Source: Paracoccaceae bacterium
GTDB lineage: Bacteria; Pseudomonadota; Alphaproteobacteria; Rhodobacterales; Rhodobacteraceae
Length of the DNA stretch: 64,000 bases
Direction of reading: 5' to 3'
Assembly: GCA_014872815.1 (NCBI GenBank)
Contig: WKFK01000015.1
Coordinates: 62,001 to 126,000, forward strand
Shown: positions 28,198-37,513 of the stretch, piece after piece
Position numbering within the stretch: position 1 is the first letter of the stretch
How the letters are laid out: each line of letters begins with the position of its first letter
Program-made: the position numbers and the translations under genes
Notes under the pieces: model-generated
What the model saw: only the letters and a program-made list of their open reading frames with translations
Database searches by the model: none
What the model was told of the DNA's origin: nothing

Positions 28198-30378
28198 ATG
28201 TCGCTGGCGCAAAAACTTGCGGATGAAAGACGGGCACGTTTGGCAGCCGAACGCTTGCTGGAGCTGAAAAAGCGCGAGCTTTACGCAGCAAACCGCAAGC
28301 TGGGCAAACATGCTGCACAATTGTCCAATGAAATCGTCGAAACACGCGCCGAGTACCAAACTATTGTCAAAGAAAATAAAAGGGTGCGCAGCGAGCTAGA
28401 GACCGCAAAGGAACGCGCGGACAAAGCGGAACAAAGGCTGTGGCACTCCATCGCTACAATTCGCGATGGCTTCGCTTTCTTTGATGCGAAAGGCAAAATG
28501 ATCGCCGCCAACCCGGCGTATCTGGCCATATTTGAAGGTGCGGACCACATCAAGCCCGGTATTAGTTATCAAGAAATCATGGAGTTTGCGGCCCATGAAG
28601 GGCTGTTTATATTAGAAGACACGTCACCGGATGACTGGTGCAATATGATGGAACAACGCTGGCACGACAATGAGCCGGAGCCTGTGATTGTGCGCCTGTG
28701 GAACGAAGAGTTCCTGAAGTTAATTGACCAACCTGAGCAAGGTGAAGACCGCGCCAGCTTAGCCATGAACATCACCGAATCTGTGCGAAAGGAAGCGGAA
28801 CTTCAGCGCGCGCGTCAGGAAGCAGAGGCGGCGAGCCAGGCCAAATCCGCCTTTCTTGCCAACATGAGCCATGAACTGCGCACCCCAATGAACGGAGTCG
28901 TAGGCATGGCCAGCCTGCTGATGGACACCGCATTGAGCGAAGAACAACGTCTGTTCGCCTCCACCATTAAAAATTCCGGTGAAGCTCTGCTCTCCATAAT
29001 AAATGATGTACTCGATTACTCAAAACTGGGAGCCGAAAACGTAGGACTGCGTAATGAGCCGTTCGATCTGGAACGCTGCATCCATGAGGTCATGACACTG
29101 CATCAGGTCTCTGCTCGCGAAAAAGGTTTGGAACTATTGGTGGACTACGACCTATTCCTGCCCACCAAATTTGTTGGTGATGTTGGGCGGATGCGTCAAA
29201 TACTGACGCACCTTGTAGGCAATGGTGTCAAATTCACACACCAAGGGCACGTTCAGGTGCAGGTTGTCGGGGTAATCACCAACGACGGTTCCGAAGCAGT
29301 TCTTCACGTCACTGTGCAAGACACCGGCATTGGTATTCCGGAAGAAAAACTCGACCATGTGTTTGGTGAATTCAATCAGGTCGACACCAGCCAGAACCGC
29401 GAGTTCGAAGGCACCGGGCTTGGGCTCGCGCTCACGAAACAGTTGGTTGGCCTGATGTCTGGAGAAATCTGGGTGGATTCTGTGGTCGACGAAGGCACCT
29501 CATTTGGGTTCCGTCTCTCCATGCCCATCGAAGAGGATTGCGAGCAACTCCCTATACCGCTCCCAGACAATGTCCAGCACGTGTTGGTAGCTTCCGACGT
29601 GGAGGTAAACAGCGATTTGCTGCGTAAGCAATTGGAACAAATGGGGGCGACGGTGACCATTTGCACCGAGCAATCGCAGGTGTTGTTGCTCGCACCGCAT
29701 GTCGACTTGATCCTCGCCGATCATACCCCAACCGGCATAAACGCACGCGAGTTGGGCAGCGAGCTGCAAAATCTCGAAATCACTACGCCGATCCTTGCCC
29801 TAACCAGCGACTTAAAGGTTTTTGCAGGCATGGAAAAAGACTCACTTGTTAAGGCGATTTTGCAAAAGCCAGGCTCTCGCGCGGAATTGAATCTCGGGAT
29901 CGCCAAGGCGGCCAGCGCGAGCCCTTCCCGCCGCATTCAACCGGACAAACGGCGCATGCGTGTACTGTCTGCGGAAGACAACAAAACCAATCGATTGGTG
30001 CTCGAGAAACTGCTCAAACCGCTCAATATTGAGTTGGACTTTGCCCATGATGGTGTGGAGGCGGTTGAGAAATACAGCGCGAATGTTCCAGACCTTGTTT
30101 TCATGGATATCTCTATGCCCCGCATGGATGGCACAGAAGCGACACAAAAAATCAGAGAGCTTGAACAGAACAGCAGTCGCCACGTCCCAATTGTTGCTCT
30201 AACGGCTCTGGCTAATGACGGGGATGAAGCCCACATTCTGTCGCATGGTTTGGATATGTACCTGACCAAGCCCCTGCGCAAAAAGGAAATATTCAAAGTT
30301 ATCGCCGAAGCTTATACGGGCGAAACAGTTGATCCGTTCCCAGACTTAGAAGAACTCCCGCTTCAAGCCTCTGGGTAA
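28198..30378 (+). CDS. cytoplasmic hybrid histidine kinase with two receiver-like domains
   Basis: A 726-residue sensor kinase without membrane segments. Order: coiled coil (residues 1-80), PAS domain (about 83-200), HisKA with NMSHELRTPMNGVVGM (His225) and HATPase with QDTGIGIPEEKL and GTGLGLALTKQLVGLM. A degenerate receiver follows (about 455-575, the acidic pair replaced, LILADHT kept), then an intact receiver (about 590-710) with AEDNKTNRLV, MDISMPRMDG (Asp637) and YLTKPL. The product has no DNA-binding output, so it must pass phosphate on. It is divergent from the macroglobulin operon and its 3' end overlaps yaaA by 16 bases. Confidence 0.9.
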   Translation: MSLAQKLADERRARLAAERLLELKKRELYAANRKLGKHAAQLSNEIVETRAEYQTIVKENKRVRSELETAKERADKAEQRLWHSIATIRDGFAFFDAKGKMIAANPAYLAIFEGADHIKPGISYQEIMEFAAHEGLFILEDTSPDDWCNMMEQRWHDNEPEPVIVRLWNEEFLKLIDQPEQGEDRASLAMNITESVRKEAELQRARQEAEAASQAKSAFLANMSHELRTPMNGVVGMASLLMDTALSEEQRLFASTIKNSGEALLSIINDVLDYSKLGAENVGLRNEPFDLERCIHEVMTLHQVSAREKGLELLVDYDLFLPTKFVGDVGRMRQILTHLVGNGVKFTHQGHVQVQVVGVITNDGSEAVLHVTVQDTGIGIPEEKLDHVFGEFNQVDTSQNREFEGTGLGLALTKQLVGLMSGEIWVDSVVDEGTSFGFRLSMPIEEDCEQLPIPLPDNVQHVLVASDVEVNSDLLRKQLEQMGATVTICTEQSQVLLLAPHVDLILADHTPTGINARELGSELQNLEITTPILALTSDLKVFAGMEKDSLVKAILQKPGSRAELNLGIAKAASASPSRRIQPDKRRMRVLSAEDNKTNRLVLEKLLKPLNIELDFAHDGVEAVEKYSANVPDLVFMDISMPRMDGTEATQKIRELEQNSSRHVPIVALTALANDGDEAHILSHGLDMYLTKPLRKKEIFKVIAEAYTGETVDPFPDLEELPLQASG

Positions 30379-31136
30379 TCTCGCAAAAACACCCAACTGT
30401 CTCCGTTCGACATCGTTGGTTGATATCGATAGCCGCCATAGTCAAAGTCCTTCAATCCCTCCACATCCGTCAAACGGTTGTGAATAATGAAGCGCGCCAT
30501 ACTGCCACGCGCTTTTTTGGCAAAGAACGAAACGATTTTAGCCTCACCATTGCGCTCTTCTTTGAAAACCGGCGTGATAACGCGCAACTTCAGCGCTTTC
30601 AGGTCCACGGCTCCGAAGTATTCCTGACTTGCGCAATTGACCAACGTATCCGTGTTGAGGTCCTCGGCCTGTTTACGCAGCGCTTTGGCTGGAGCGTCCC
30701 GCCAATACTCATATAGGGACTTCCCACGACGTGTTTTCAGGCGGCTACCCATTTCCAAACGATACGGCTGCATCGCATCCAACGGGCGCAACACGCCATA
30801 GAGGCCGGACAAAATTCGGAGGTGATCTTGCGCCCAAGTCATCTCATCCGCCTCAAGGCTGGCCGCGTCCAAACCGACATATGTGTCGCCTGCAAATGCA
30901 TGCACAGCAGGACGTGTCAGATCTGCGGACGGCGCTGCCTCAAAGGCCTTGAACCTATCGCGGTTAAGTTTCGCCAGGTCCGGGCTCAGGTCCATCAGTT
31001 TGCGCAGATCGGCAAGCGTCAGATTGCGCGCCGTCTTGGCCAAACGCACGGCGTCTTCCTGAAACGCGGGCTCCGTCATCGGGCCCTCAACCGGATCCCA
31101 GTTCAGACGTTTGGCGGGCGAAATCACAACGAGCAT
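30363..31136 (-). CDS. yaaA: peroxide stress protein YaaA
   Basis: DUF328/UPF0246 protein that limits free intracellular iron during peroxide stress in E. coli. The 257-residue product begins MLVVISPAKRLNWDP and carries the family blocks VGLDAASL, LSGLYGVLRPLDAMQPYRLE, NCASQEYFGAVD and KARGSMARFIIHNR. Length is typical. It is just downstream of recQ (27-base gap) on the same strand, and convergent with the hybrid kinase. Confidence 0.93.
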   Translation of the reverse strand: MLVVISPAKRLNWDPVEGPMTEPAFQEDAVRLAKTARNLTLADLRKLMDLSPDLAKLNRDRFKAFEAAPSADLTRPAVHAFAGDTYVGLDAASLEADEMTWAQDHLRILSGLYGVLRPLDAMQPYRLEMGSRLKTRRGKSLYEYWRDAPAKALRKQAEDLNTDTLVNCASQEYFGAVDLKALKLRVITPVFKEERNGEAKIVSFFAKKARGSMARFIIHNRLTDVEGLKDFDYGGYRYQPTMSNGDSWVFLRDYPEA

Positions 31137-31163
31137 TTGGCGGTCCTTCTGTTTGAAGTCTAT

Positions 31164-33203
31164 CTAGTTGGCGTCCCGGAGAATTTCCAGAAAGGCATCG
31201 CCAAAACGTTCGGCACGGCGATCCCCAAGCAAGCGCTCCATCGCTTGTGCATCCCGCGGCTTAATGCTGGCAACTTTCGCCAGCATCCCAGCGGAACAAC
31301 TCATTGGTTTGTCGATGCCCTCTGGGCCACGGAGCAGATTGGATTGCGCTTCCAACAATTGGTCATAGAGGTCCGCATCTTGTCGGCCAGCGATCTTGCG
31401 GCGGCTTGGATGCATGTGCTCCGCCTCGCCGTTGATCACTGCCAAAAACGCGTCACCGTAATTCGCAAGTTTCTTGGCGCCGACACCATTCACACACGCC
31501 ATGTCATCAAGATTGGCAGGGCGTGCCTCGGCCATCTCAGCGAGAGTGCGATCCGGAAAAATCACATAAGCGGGAACTTTCGCCGCTTCAGCCAAGGCGC
31601 GGCGTTTGGCTTTTAGCGCGGACATCAACGGGGCATTTTCTTCGCTAACCAGCGTTTTAGCCGCGGGACGCCGTGAGGTCGCGCGGATGGTATCGCGGCG
31701 GAGCCTGACAGTTTCCTCATCGCGCAAAACTGGCCGGGCCCGCTCGGTCATCATAAGCGCACCATGGCGTTCCGGATTGGGACGCACCAAATCATGGCCC
31801 ATCATCTGGCGGAATACAGCCTGCCATTGGCGTTTGTCATATTCCTTGCCAACGCCATATGTCGGTAGAACATCATGTCCCCGCTCGCGCACCTTGTCGG
31901 TCTCATTGCCAAGCAGGATGTCGATCAAGTGACCGGTGCCAAACCATTCTCCGGTTCGCAGAATGGCAGACAGCGCTTTGCGCACCGCCTCAGTGCCATC
32001 AAACACCTCAGGCGGCGTGTCACAGAGGTCGCATTTCCCGCAGGTCACTTCAGTTTCCCCGAAGTATTGCAAGAGGTTGGCTCGGCGGCATTCCAGCGCT
32101 TCGGCCAAGCCTAACAGAGCATTTAGACGCGCATGATCGGCGGCGCGACGTTCAGGCGGCGCAAGGCCTTCGTCAATTTGAGAACGACGCAGGCGGATAT
32201 CGTCTGGCCCGAACAAAGTAAGGGTTTCCGCTGGCGCGCCATCCCGTCCCGCGCGGCCAATCTCTTGGTAATAGGCCTCAATCGACTTCGGCAAATCCGC
32301 ATGGGCAACCCAGCGAATATCTGGCTTATCCACCCCCATACCAAAGGCCACGGTTGCGACAACGATCAACCCGTCCTCGCGCTGGAACCGCGCTTCGGTG
32401 TCACGCCGCTCTTGCGGATCCATACCGCCGTGATAATGCAGCGCCACATGACCTTCATCTCGCAGCGCTTTGGCAAGGGATTCGGTTTTGGCACGGGTGC
32501 CGCAATAAACAATGCCGGATTGACCCTTTCGTGCGGCAGCAAACTGCAGGATCTGCTTTCGAGGATTGTCCTTGGCGGCAAATGCCAAGTGCAGGTTCGG
32601 ACGATCAAAGCCGTGCAGAAAGGTCTCTGGTGCAGCGCCACCAAACAACCGCTCCACAATCTCGTCACGTGTCTCAGCATCCGCCGTGGCTGTGAAGGCG
32701 GCGATTGGCACATCTAGTGCTCGTTGCAGCTCCCCTATGCGCAGGTAATCAGGTCGGAAGTCATGCCCCCATTGGCTCACACAATGTGCTTCATCCACCG
32801 CTATCAAACCAACGCCAATTTGGCGCAACATGCCCAGTGCGGCTCCAGACGCTAGGCGTTCCGGGGCGATGTAGAGCAGCTTGAGGCGTCCGGCGTCGAT
32901 AGCATCCCACACCTGTGCTGTTTCTTCTTCGGTATTGCCAGAAGTGAGCGCGCCGGCTTCCACCCCTGCCTCCCGCAAAGCACGCACCTGATCCCGCATC
33001 AGTGCGATCAGCGGAGAAATCACAACGGTGACGCCACCGCGAATAAGGGCAGGCAATTGATAACAGAGGGATTTACCGCCGCCGGTTGGCATGATCGCCA
33101 ACACATTGTCGCCGCGTGTGACAGCTTCCACGATGTCTTCTTGTCCTGGGCGGAAGGCGTCAAAGCCAAAAACATCGCTCAGAACCGTGGCTGCGGCCTG
33201 CAT
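31164..33203 (-). CDS. recQ: ATP-dependent DNA helicase RecQ
   Basis: 3'-5' helicase of the RecF repair pathway. The 679-residue protein has Walker A (MPTGGGKSLCYQLPA), the Walker B DEAH box with AVDEAHCVSQWGHDF, the motif VATVAFGMGVDKPDIR and helicase motif VI (QEIGRAGRDG). A zinc site (CRRANLLQYFGE, CGKCDLC), a winged helix, and a C-terminal HRDC domain around residues 520-600 (with MACVNGVGAKKLANYGD) complete the full-length architecture. It precedes yaaA on the same strand. Confidence 0.96.
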   Translation of the reverse strand: MQAAATVLSDVFGFDAFRPGQEDIVEAVTRGDNVLAIMPTGGGKSLCYQLPALIRGGVTVVISPLIALMRDQVRALREAGVEAGALTSGNTEEETAQVWDAIDAGRLKLLYIAPERLASGAALGMLRQIGVGLIAVDEAHCVSQWGHDFRPDYLRIGELQRALDVPIAAFTATADAETRDEIVERLFGGAAPETFLHGFDRPNLHLAFAAKDNPRKQILQFAAARKGQSGIVYCGTRAKTESLAKALRDEGHVALHYHGGMDPQERRDTEARFQREDGLIVVATVAFGMGVDKPDIRWVAHADLPKSIEAYYQEIGRAGRDGAPAETLTLFGPDDIRLRRSQIDEGLAPPERRAADHARLNALLGLAEALECRRANLLQYFGETEVTCGKCDLCDTPPEVFDGTEAVRKALSAILRTGEWFGTGHLIDILLGNETDKVRERGHDVLPTYGVGKEYDKRQWQAVFRQMMGHDLVRPNPERHGALMMTERARPVLRDEETVRLRRDTIRATSRRPAAKTLVSEENAPLMSALKAKRRALAEAAKVPAYVIFPDRTLAEMAEARPANLDDMACVNGVGAKKLANYGDAFLAVINGEAEHMHPSRRKIAGRQDADLYDQLLEAQSNLLRGPEGIDKPMSCSAGMLAKVASIKPRDAQAMERLLGDRRAERFGDAFLEILRDAN

Positions 33204-33284
33204 TTTTCACCTTTTATTGGGACAATCTGCGTTGCGCGCGACTGTCCCACAGGCTGGCGGGAGCCTCAAGCCCGAAGGCGCAGG

Positions 33285-33569
33285 TTAGCCAAGAAGAACC
33301 GCCGGAAGAATGTAGTCACGCAGGGAAATGATGATCACAAACACCACCAGCGGTGCGAGATCCAGCGGACGGGTGTCCGGCATCACACGGCGCACCGGCT
33401 CATAGATTGGCTCCAGAAGACGGTTCAGACCGGTCCAGATTTGCGACACCAAAGGCTGACGCAGGTTCAGGACCTGGAAATTGATCAACCAGCTCATGAT
33501 GATATGTGCCAGCATGAAGAAGAAGGCGATATCCAAGATCAGCCGCAGCGGGCCGTAAATTGCCATCAT
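33285..33569 (-). CDS. YggT family membrane protein
   Basis: A 94-residue protein with two hydrophobic segments (about residues 6-28 and 68-90) and the conserved block LLEPIYEPVRRVMPDTRPLD, typical of YggT proteins. The family is of unclear function, linked to osmotic tolerance and cell division in some bacteria. I chose the first of two tandem ATGs, with GGAG upstream; the frame continues further upstream but without protein character. It is upstream of recQ, 82 bases away. Confidence 0.88.
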   Translation of the reverse strand: MMAIYGPLRLILDIAFFFMLAHIIMSWLINFQVLNLRQPLVSQIWTGLNRLLEPIYEPVRRVMPDTRPLDLAPLVVFVIIISLRDYILPAVLLG

Positions 33570-33694
33570 GAGAGGCTCCTTTGCTCCGATTGGGGCACAG
33601 TTAAGCACCGTTGCGTCAAAGCACAAGCCTGCGCTGGAATCTCGGTTGACGATATGTTGCGGAAAGCATTGAAGGGCAGGCAAAGGAGAGCCCC

Positions 33695-34231
33695 ATGTAT
33701 CCCATCATGCGCATGGTCAAAGAACTGATCAAATTTCGCAACGCGTCCCCGCTGCCGTTGACCGGCACCCATGTGTCCGAGCATCGCTGTTGGCCGTCTG
33801 ATATTGATCTTTGGATGGAGCTGAACAATGGGCGCACGCTGACCCTGTTTGACTTGGGCCGTATCCCACTGGCGCAGCGTATTGGCTTGGTCAGCGTGCT
33901 GCGTCGGGAAAAGTGGAGCATGACCATGGCAGGCGCCACCGTGCGCTATCGCCGCCGCATCCGTACATTCGAGAAGATCGAAATGCGCAGCAAAGCTGTG
34001 TTTTGGGATGAACGTTTTATCTATCTGGAGCAATCCATGTGGAAGCAAAACGGTGAGTGTGCCAACCATACGCTCTACCGCGCGGCGGTGACCGACAAGG
34101 TCGGGATTGTGACGCCGGATCGGGTGATGGAGGCGATGGAGTTGGACGAGCAATCGCCAGCGGCGCCCGAGTGGGTGGCCAACTGGATCGCCGCAGAGAC
34201 CACCAGACCGTGGCCCCCGATGCAGGATTAA
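33695..34231 (+). CDS. acyl-CoA thioesterase (hotdog fold)
   Basis: A 178-residue protein of the 4HBT-like thioesterase type. Visible features are DLWMELNNGRTLTLFDLGRI (the hotdog central helix with the N-x-x-x-L pattern), a substrate-side strand TVRYRRRIRTFEKIEMRSKA and WDERFIYLEQSMW. Family members hydrolyse acyl-CoAs and the exact substrate is unknown. AAAGGAGAG precedes the ATG. It is divergent from yggT and followed by the MFS gene after 56 bases. Confidence 0.8.
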   Translation: MYPIMRMVKELIKFRNASPLPLTGTHVSEHRCWPSDIDLWMELNNGRTLTLFDLGRIPLAQRIGLVSVLRREKWSMTMAGATVRYRRRIRTFEKIEMRSKAVFWDERFIYLEQSMWKQNGECANHTLYRAAVTDKVGIVTPDRVMEAMELDEQSPAAPEWVANWIAAETTRPWPPMQD

Positions 34232-34287
34232 CTTGCTATGGTTGTGGCATCCCGTCTAAGTGTATTTGAAAGTCCGGGGGGATGCGG

Positions 34288-35640
34288 ATGTCGGAAGTTT
34301 CAGCGCGCAAGCGCATTTGGGGTTGGTTCTTTTTTGACTGGGCAAGCCAGCCATACAACACCCTCCTTATCACCTTTATTTTTGCACCATACATCAAAGA
34401 CTTGATGGGTGACGGAGCCGAGGCGCAAGCAGCCTGGGGATTTGGCGTTGCAGCGGCTGGCATTATCATAGCCATCCTCGCGCCGGTGCTTGGCGCCATG
34501 GCGGACAATTCCGGGAACCGACTGCGCTGGATCTGGCTGTTTTCAGCGATGTATGTGGTTGGGTCGTTTGGCCTTTGGTTTGCAGCGCCCGACAGCTTTG
34601 ATTTACACACCACCCTTCTGCTATTTGCCATTGGCATGATTGGCATGGAGTTCGCCACGATCTTCACCAACTCAATGCTACCGGAATTGGGCACCAAAGA
34701 AGAAGTGGGGCGTATCTCCGGCAATGGTTGGGCATTTGGCTATGTCGGAGGCTTGTTTGCGCTTGTTCTGATGCTCGCGCTGTTTGCTGAAGATGCGCAG
34801 AGCGGCAAGACCATGATTGGGTTGGACCCGGCTTTTGGCCTGGACGCAACCCAGAGAGAAGGCACACGCTTTGTTGGCCCGCTGACCGCGCTTTGGTATG
34901 CGATGTTTATGATCCCGTTCTTTTTGTGGGTGCGTGATCCGAAGCCCATCAAGCCCGCAAAGGGGGCCACAGCTGGTGCGCTTAAGGAAGTTTGGGGCAC
35001 CATTCAAAACCTACCGCAGACGCCCTCTTTGTTTGCCTATCTTGGCAGCTCCATGTTCTACCGCGATGCGCTGAATGGGATGTATACCTTTGGCGGAATT
35101 TACGCGGCCGGCGTGTTGAACTGGTCGGTGGTGGATGTGGGCATCTTTGGCATTCTGGCTATCATCTCCGGTGCAATCTTTGCCTGGATCGGCGGGCGGG
35201 CTGACGAAAAGCTCGGGCCAAAACCGGTTATCACCTTCTGTATCTTTGTGCTCTGTGGCGTTGCAATCGCGATTGTCTTTATCTCCCGCGAGAAGGTCTT
35301 TGGCATTGCGGTGGAAGAGACCTCTAAGCTGCCAGACGTCGCGTTCTACGTCTTGGGTGCGCTGATTGGTGCGGCCGGAGGTGTGATCCAGTCAGCCAGC
35401 CGTTCCATGATGGTGCGTCAGGCACTGCCGGGCAAAACCGCGGAGTCCTTTGGGCTTTATGCCCTGGCTGGCAAAGCAACCTCCTTCATCGCCCCGTTCT
35501 TGATTGGTGTGGTGACGCTCTGGTCTGGCAGCCAACAGATTGGCGTGACACCGCTGATCGCTCTTTTCCTGTTGGGCCTGATCCTGCTACGCTGGGTCAA
35601 CCCAAAGGGAGACAGCGACACATGGGCTACCGCTTCTTAA
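34288..35640 (+). CDS. MFS transporter of the UMF1 (Atg22-like) family
   Basis: A 450-residue inner-membrane protein with about twelve hydrophobic helices. The start WGWFFFDWASQPYNTLLITFIFAPY, the block NSMLPELGTKEEVGRISGNGWAFGYVGG and the late SRSMMVRQALPGKTAESFGLYAL are UMF1/Atg22 signatures. Substrates of the bacterial members are not firmly known; amino-acid export is one suggestion. I chose the ATG at 34288 because GGGGGG then has proper spacing; the ATG two codons earlier abuts it. The last 19 bases overlap mepA. Confidence 0.85.
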   Translation: MSEVSARKRIWGWFFFDWASQPYNTLLITFIFAPYIKDLMGDGAEAQAAWGFGVAAAGIIIAILAPVLGAMADNSGNRLRWIWLFSAMYVVGSFGLWFAAPDSFDLHTTLLLFAIGMIGMEFATIFTNSMLPELGTKEEVGRISGNGWAFGYVGGLFALVLMLALFAEDAQSGKTMIGLDPAFGLDATQREGTRFVGPLTALWYAMFMIPFFLWVRDPKPIKPAKGATAGALKEVWGTIQNLPQTPSLFAYLGSSMFYRDALNGMYTFGGIYAAGVLNWSVVDVGIFGILAIISGAIFAWIGGRADEKLGPKPVITFCIFVLCGVAIAIVFISREKVFGIAVEETSKLPDVAFYVLGALIGAAGGVIQSASRSMMVRQALPGKTAESFGLYALAGKATSFIAPFLIGVVTLWSGSQQIGVTPLIALFLLGLILLRWVNPKGDSDTWATAS

Positions 35641-36539
35641 CTGTACTGGCCCTGATCGGGCTTGCCGCGTGTAAGAATGAGGCGCCAGAGCGCACCGTAG
35701 CTGTATCAACCCAGCAGCAGGTGCCGGTGAGCATGCAAGGTGTTCAGGCCAAACAGCTTTTTGGCGCGAAACCGGTTGCCTCCCAACAAAGCAGCGCGCC
35801 GTTTGGGGGCTATTCCAAAGGCTGCCTAGCCGGTGGGGATATGCTACCGGAAACGGGCCCGACGTGGCAGGCTATGCGCCTGTCACGCAACCGGAACTGG
35901 GGGCATCCTGAAGTCATTGACTACATCAAGGACCTCTCGGCCAAAGCCGCAAAGCAACCGGGTTGGAACGGGCTTTATATTGGAGACATCAGCCAACCGC
36001 GTGGAGGCCCGATGTTGACCGGGCACCGCTCGCATCAACTCGGACTAGATGTTGATATATGGATGTTGCCTGCAAACCGCCTCAACTTAACAGCAGCCGA
36101 GCGCGAAAGCATTTCGTCCATTTCCATGCGCCGCGACAGGGGCGCCTATGTCAACAGCAGTTGGACCAAACAGCATCACGAGATCCTAAAGGCGGCTGCA
36201 AGTGATCCTCGGGTGGCGCGGATATTTGTGTTTCCTGGCGCCAAAGTGGAAATGTGTGACGACGAAAAAGGCGACCGCGCGTGGCTGCGTAAAATCCGGC
36301 CTTGGTGGGGGCACCACTATCATTTCCATGTGAGGCTGAATTGCCCAGCTGGTACGACTGGCTGTGTCAACCAAGACCCGCCCCCTAAGGGTGACGGGTG
36401 CGATGATGCACGGCAATGGGTGCAGGACATTCTGTTCCCACCGCCGCCAGACCCAAATGCCCCAAAGCCAAAACCACGACGTGAACTTCAAATGACGGAC
36501 CTTCCACAGCAATGCGTCGCAGTTTTGCAATCGCCGTAG
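35622..36539 (+). CDS. mepA: penicillin-insensitive murein endopeptidase MepA (lipoprotein)
   Basis: Zinc endopeptidase cutting DD- and LD-crosslinks in peptidoglycan. The 305-residue product has a lipoprotein signal (TVLALIGLAAC, lipobox LAAC), so it is probably anchored to the outer membrane. Zinc and catalytic residues sit in GHRSHQLGLDVDIWM and in HHYHFHVRLNCP, both M74-family hallmarks. The C-terminal tail is proline-rich. AAAGGGA precedes the ATG, which lies inside the 3' end of the MFS gene; the next gene again overlaps by 28 bases. Confidence 0.93.
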   Translation: MGYRFLTVLALIGLAACKNEAPERTVAVSTQQQVPVSMQGVQAKQLFGAKPVASQQSSAPFGGYSKGCLAGGDMLPETGPTWQAMRLSRNRNWGHPEVIDYIKDLSAKAAKQPGWNGLYIGDISQPRGGPMLTGHRSHQLGLDVDIWMLPANRLNLTAAERESISSISMRRDRGAYVNSSWTKQHHEILKAAASDPRVARIFVFPGAKVEMCDDEKGDRAWLRKIRPWWGHHYHFHVRLNCPAGTTGCVNQDPPPKGDGCDDARQWVQDILFPPPPDPNAPKPKPRRELQMTDLPQQCVAVLQSP

Positions 36540-37417
36540 CGGCGTGTGTGCTCAGCGCGGGAGTGTTGGCAGGTCGTGGACTTGGTAGCAACACATCTGG
36601 CGATCTAGCAGAGCATATTTCAACTTATACTTGGCGCCTGCACGACGGCTGGTTTGGCGGGTTTTCCGGCATAGAGCTGTCTGAAGACGGGCGCCAAATG
36701 GTTGCAATCTCGGATCGTGGGATGTTTGTGACGGGTGCATTGCAACGCGAGGGTGGCGCGGTTTCTGGTGTTGAAAACGTCGAAGCGTTTCGCGTGCTGG
36801 ACACCAAAGGCACCTTTCCCCAAAAGGCAGGATTGCGCGACAGTGAAGGGTTGGTCTTACAGAAGGACGACAAGCTTGTAGTGTCCTTCGAAGGTAAGCA
36901 CAGGCTCAATCGTTTTGCGCAACCGGGCGCCAAAGCCCAGGGCATGCCTTGGCGCAAAGAGTTCAACAGGATGAAGTTGAACGGCGGGTTTGAAGCCTTG
37001 GCGATCGACAATCAGGGAAAGATTTTTGCGGTTCCCGAGCAGCCGATTGGCGATGAAGGCGCGGCCCAGATCTTCGCGTTGAAGAAAGGCCAATGGGACA
37101 AGGCCTTTACCTTGCCACGCGCGAAACAGTTTCAGCCTGTGGGAGCAGATTTTGGACCGGACGGGCGGCTGTATCTTCTGGAACGCGGTTTTAACGGTCT
37201 AGGCTTTCGCGTGCGCGTTCGCAGTTTCACCGTGGAAGGTAACGCGGCAGGCGACGAAAAACTGTTGCTCCGCAAAGGCATAGGCTTTCATGACAACCTC
37301 GAAGGTCTGGCAGTTTGGCGTGATGGGGCCGGGCGCATTCGGCTCACAATGATCTCGGATGACAACTTCCGTTTGATCCAGCGCACCGAGATCGTGGAAT
37401 ATGCTTTGCCGCAATAA
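36512..37417 (+). CDS. esterase-like activity of phytase family protein
   Basis: A 301-residue exported protein (signal peptide residues 1-21, ending SAGVLAG) of the beta-propeller 'esterase-like activity of phytase' type. The opening propeller block GGFSGIELSEDGRQMVAISD, the LRDSEGLVLQKDDKLVVSFE strand and FHDNLEGLAVWRDGAGR with LTMISDDNF are characteristic. Activity is known mainly by name, not by tested substrate. It overlaps mepA and may be part of the same transcript from 33.7 kb. Confidence 0.85.
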   Translation: MRRSFAIAVAACVLSAGVLAGRGLGSNTSGDLAEHISTYTWRLHDGWFGGFSGIELSEDGRQMVAISDRGMFVTGALQREGGAVSGVENVEAFRVLDTKGTFPQKAGLRDSEGLVLQKDDKLVVSFEGKHRLNRFAQPGAKAQGMPWRKEFNRMKLNGGFEALAIDNQGKIFAVPEQPIGDEGAAQIFALKKGQWDKAFTLPRAKQFQPVGADFGPDGRLYLLERGFNGLGFRVRVRSFTVEGNAAGDEKLLLRKGIGFHDNLEGLAVWRDGAGRIRLTMISDDNFRLIQRTEIVEYALPQ

Positions 37418-37445
37418 GGCTTGATTTACTGGGGTCTGCGCTGTA

Positions 37446-37474
37446 GGAGCGCTCCGTCCCGCGACGGTCGCGGG
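37446..37474. other. hairpins between the phytase-like and VUT genes
   Basis: GGAGCGCTCC (37446-37455) is a self-complementary decamer, followed by a perfect stem CCCGCGA-CGG-TCGCGGG (37458-37474). There is no U-run. Either a weak terminator or a structured leader of the transporter gene, about 40 bases ahead of its ATG. I see no convincing preQ1 riboswitch. Confidence 0.4.
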
Positions 37475-37513
37475 GCCAAGTCGCCGCTACCTTGTCAAAA
37501 CGGGCTCAGACAA

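Noticed and set aside
37418..37513. preQ1 riboswitch upstream of the queuosine-precursor transporter
   Set aside because: Hairpins are present, but I cannot find the pseudoknot core of a known preQ1 class.
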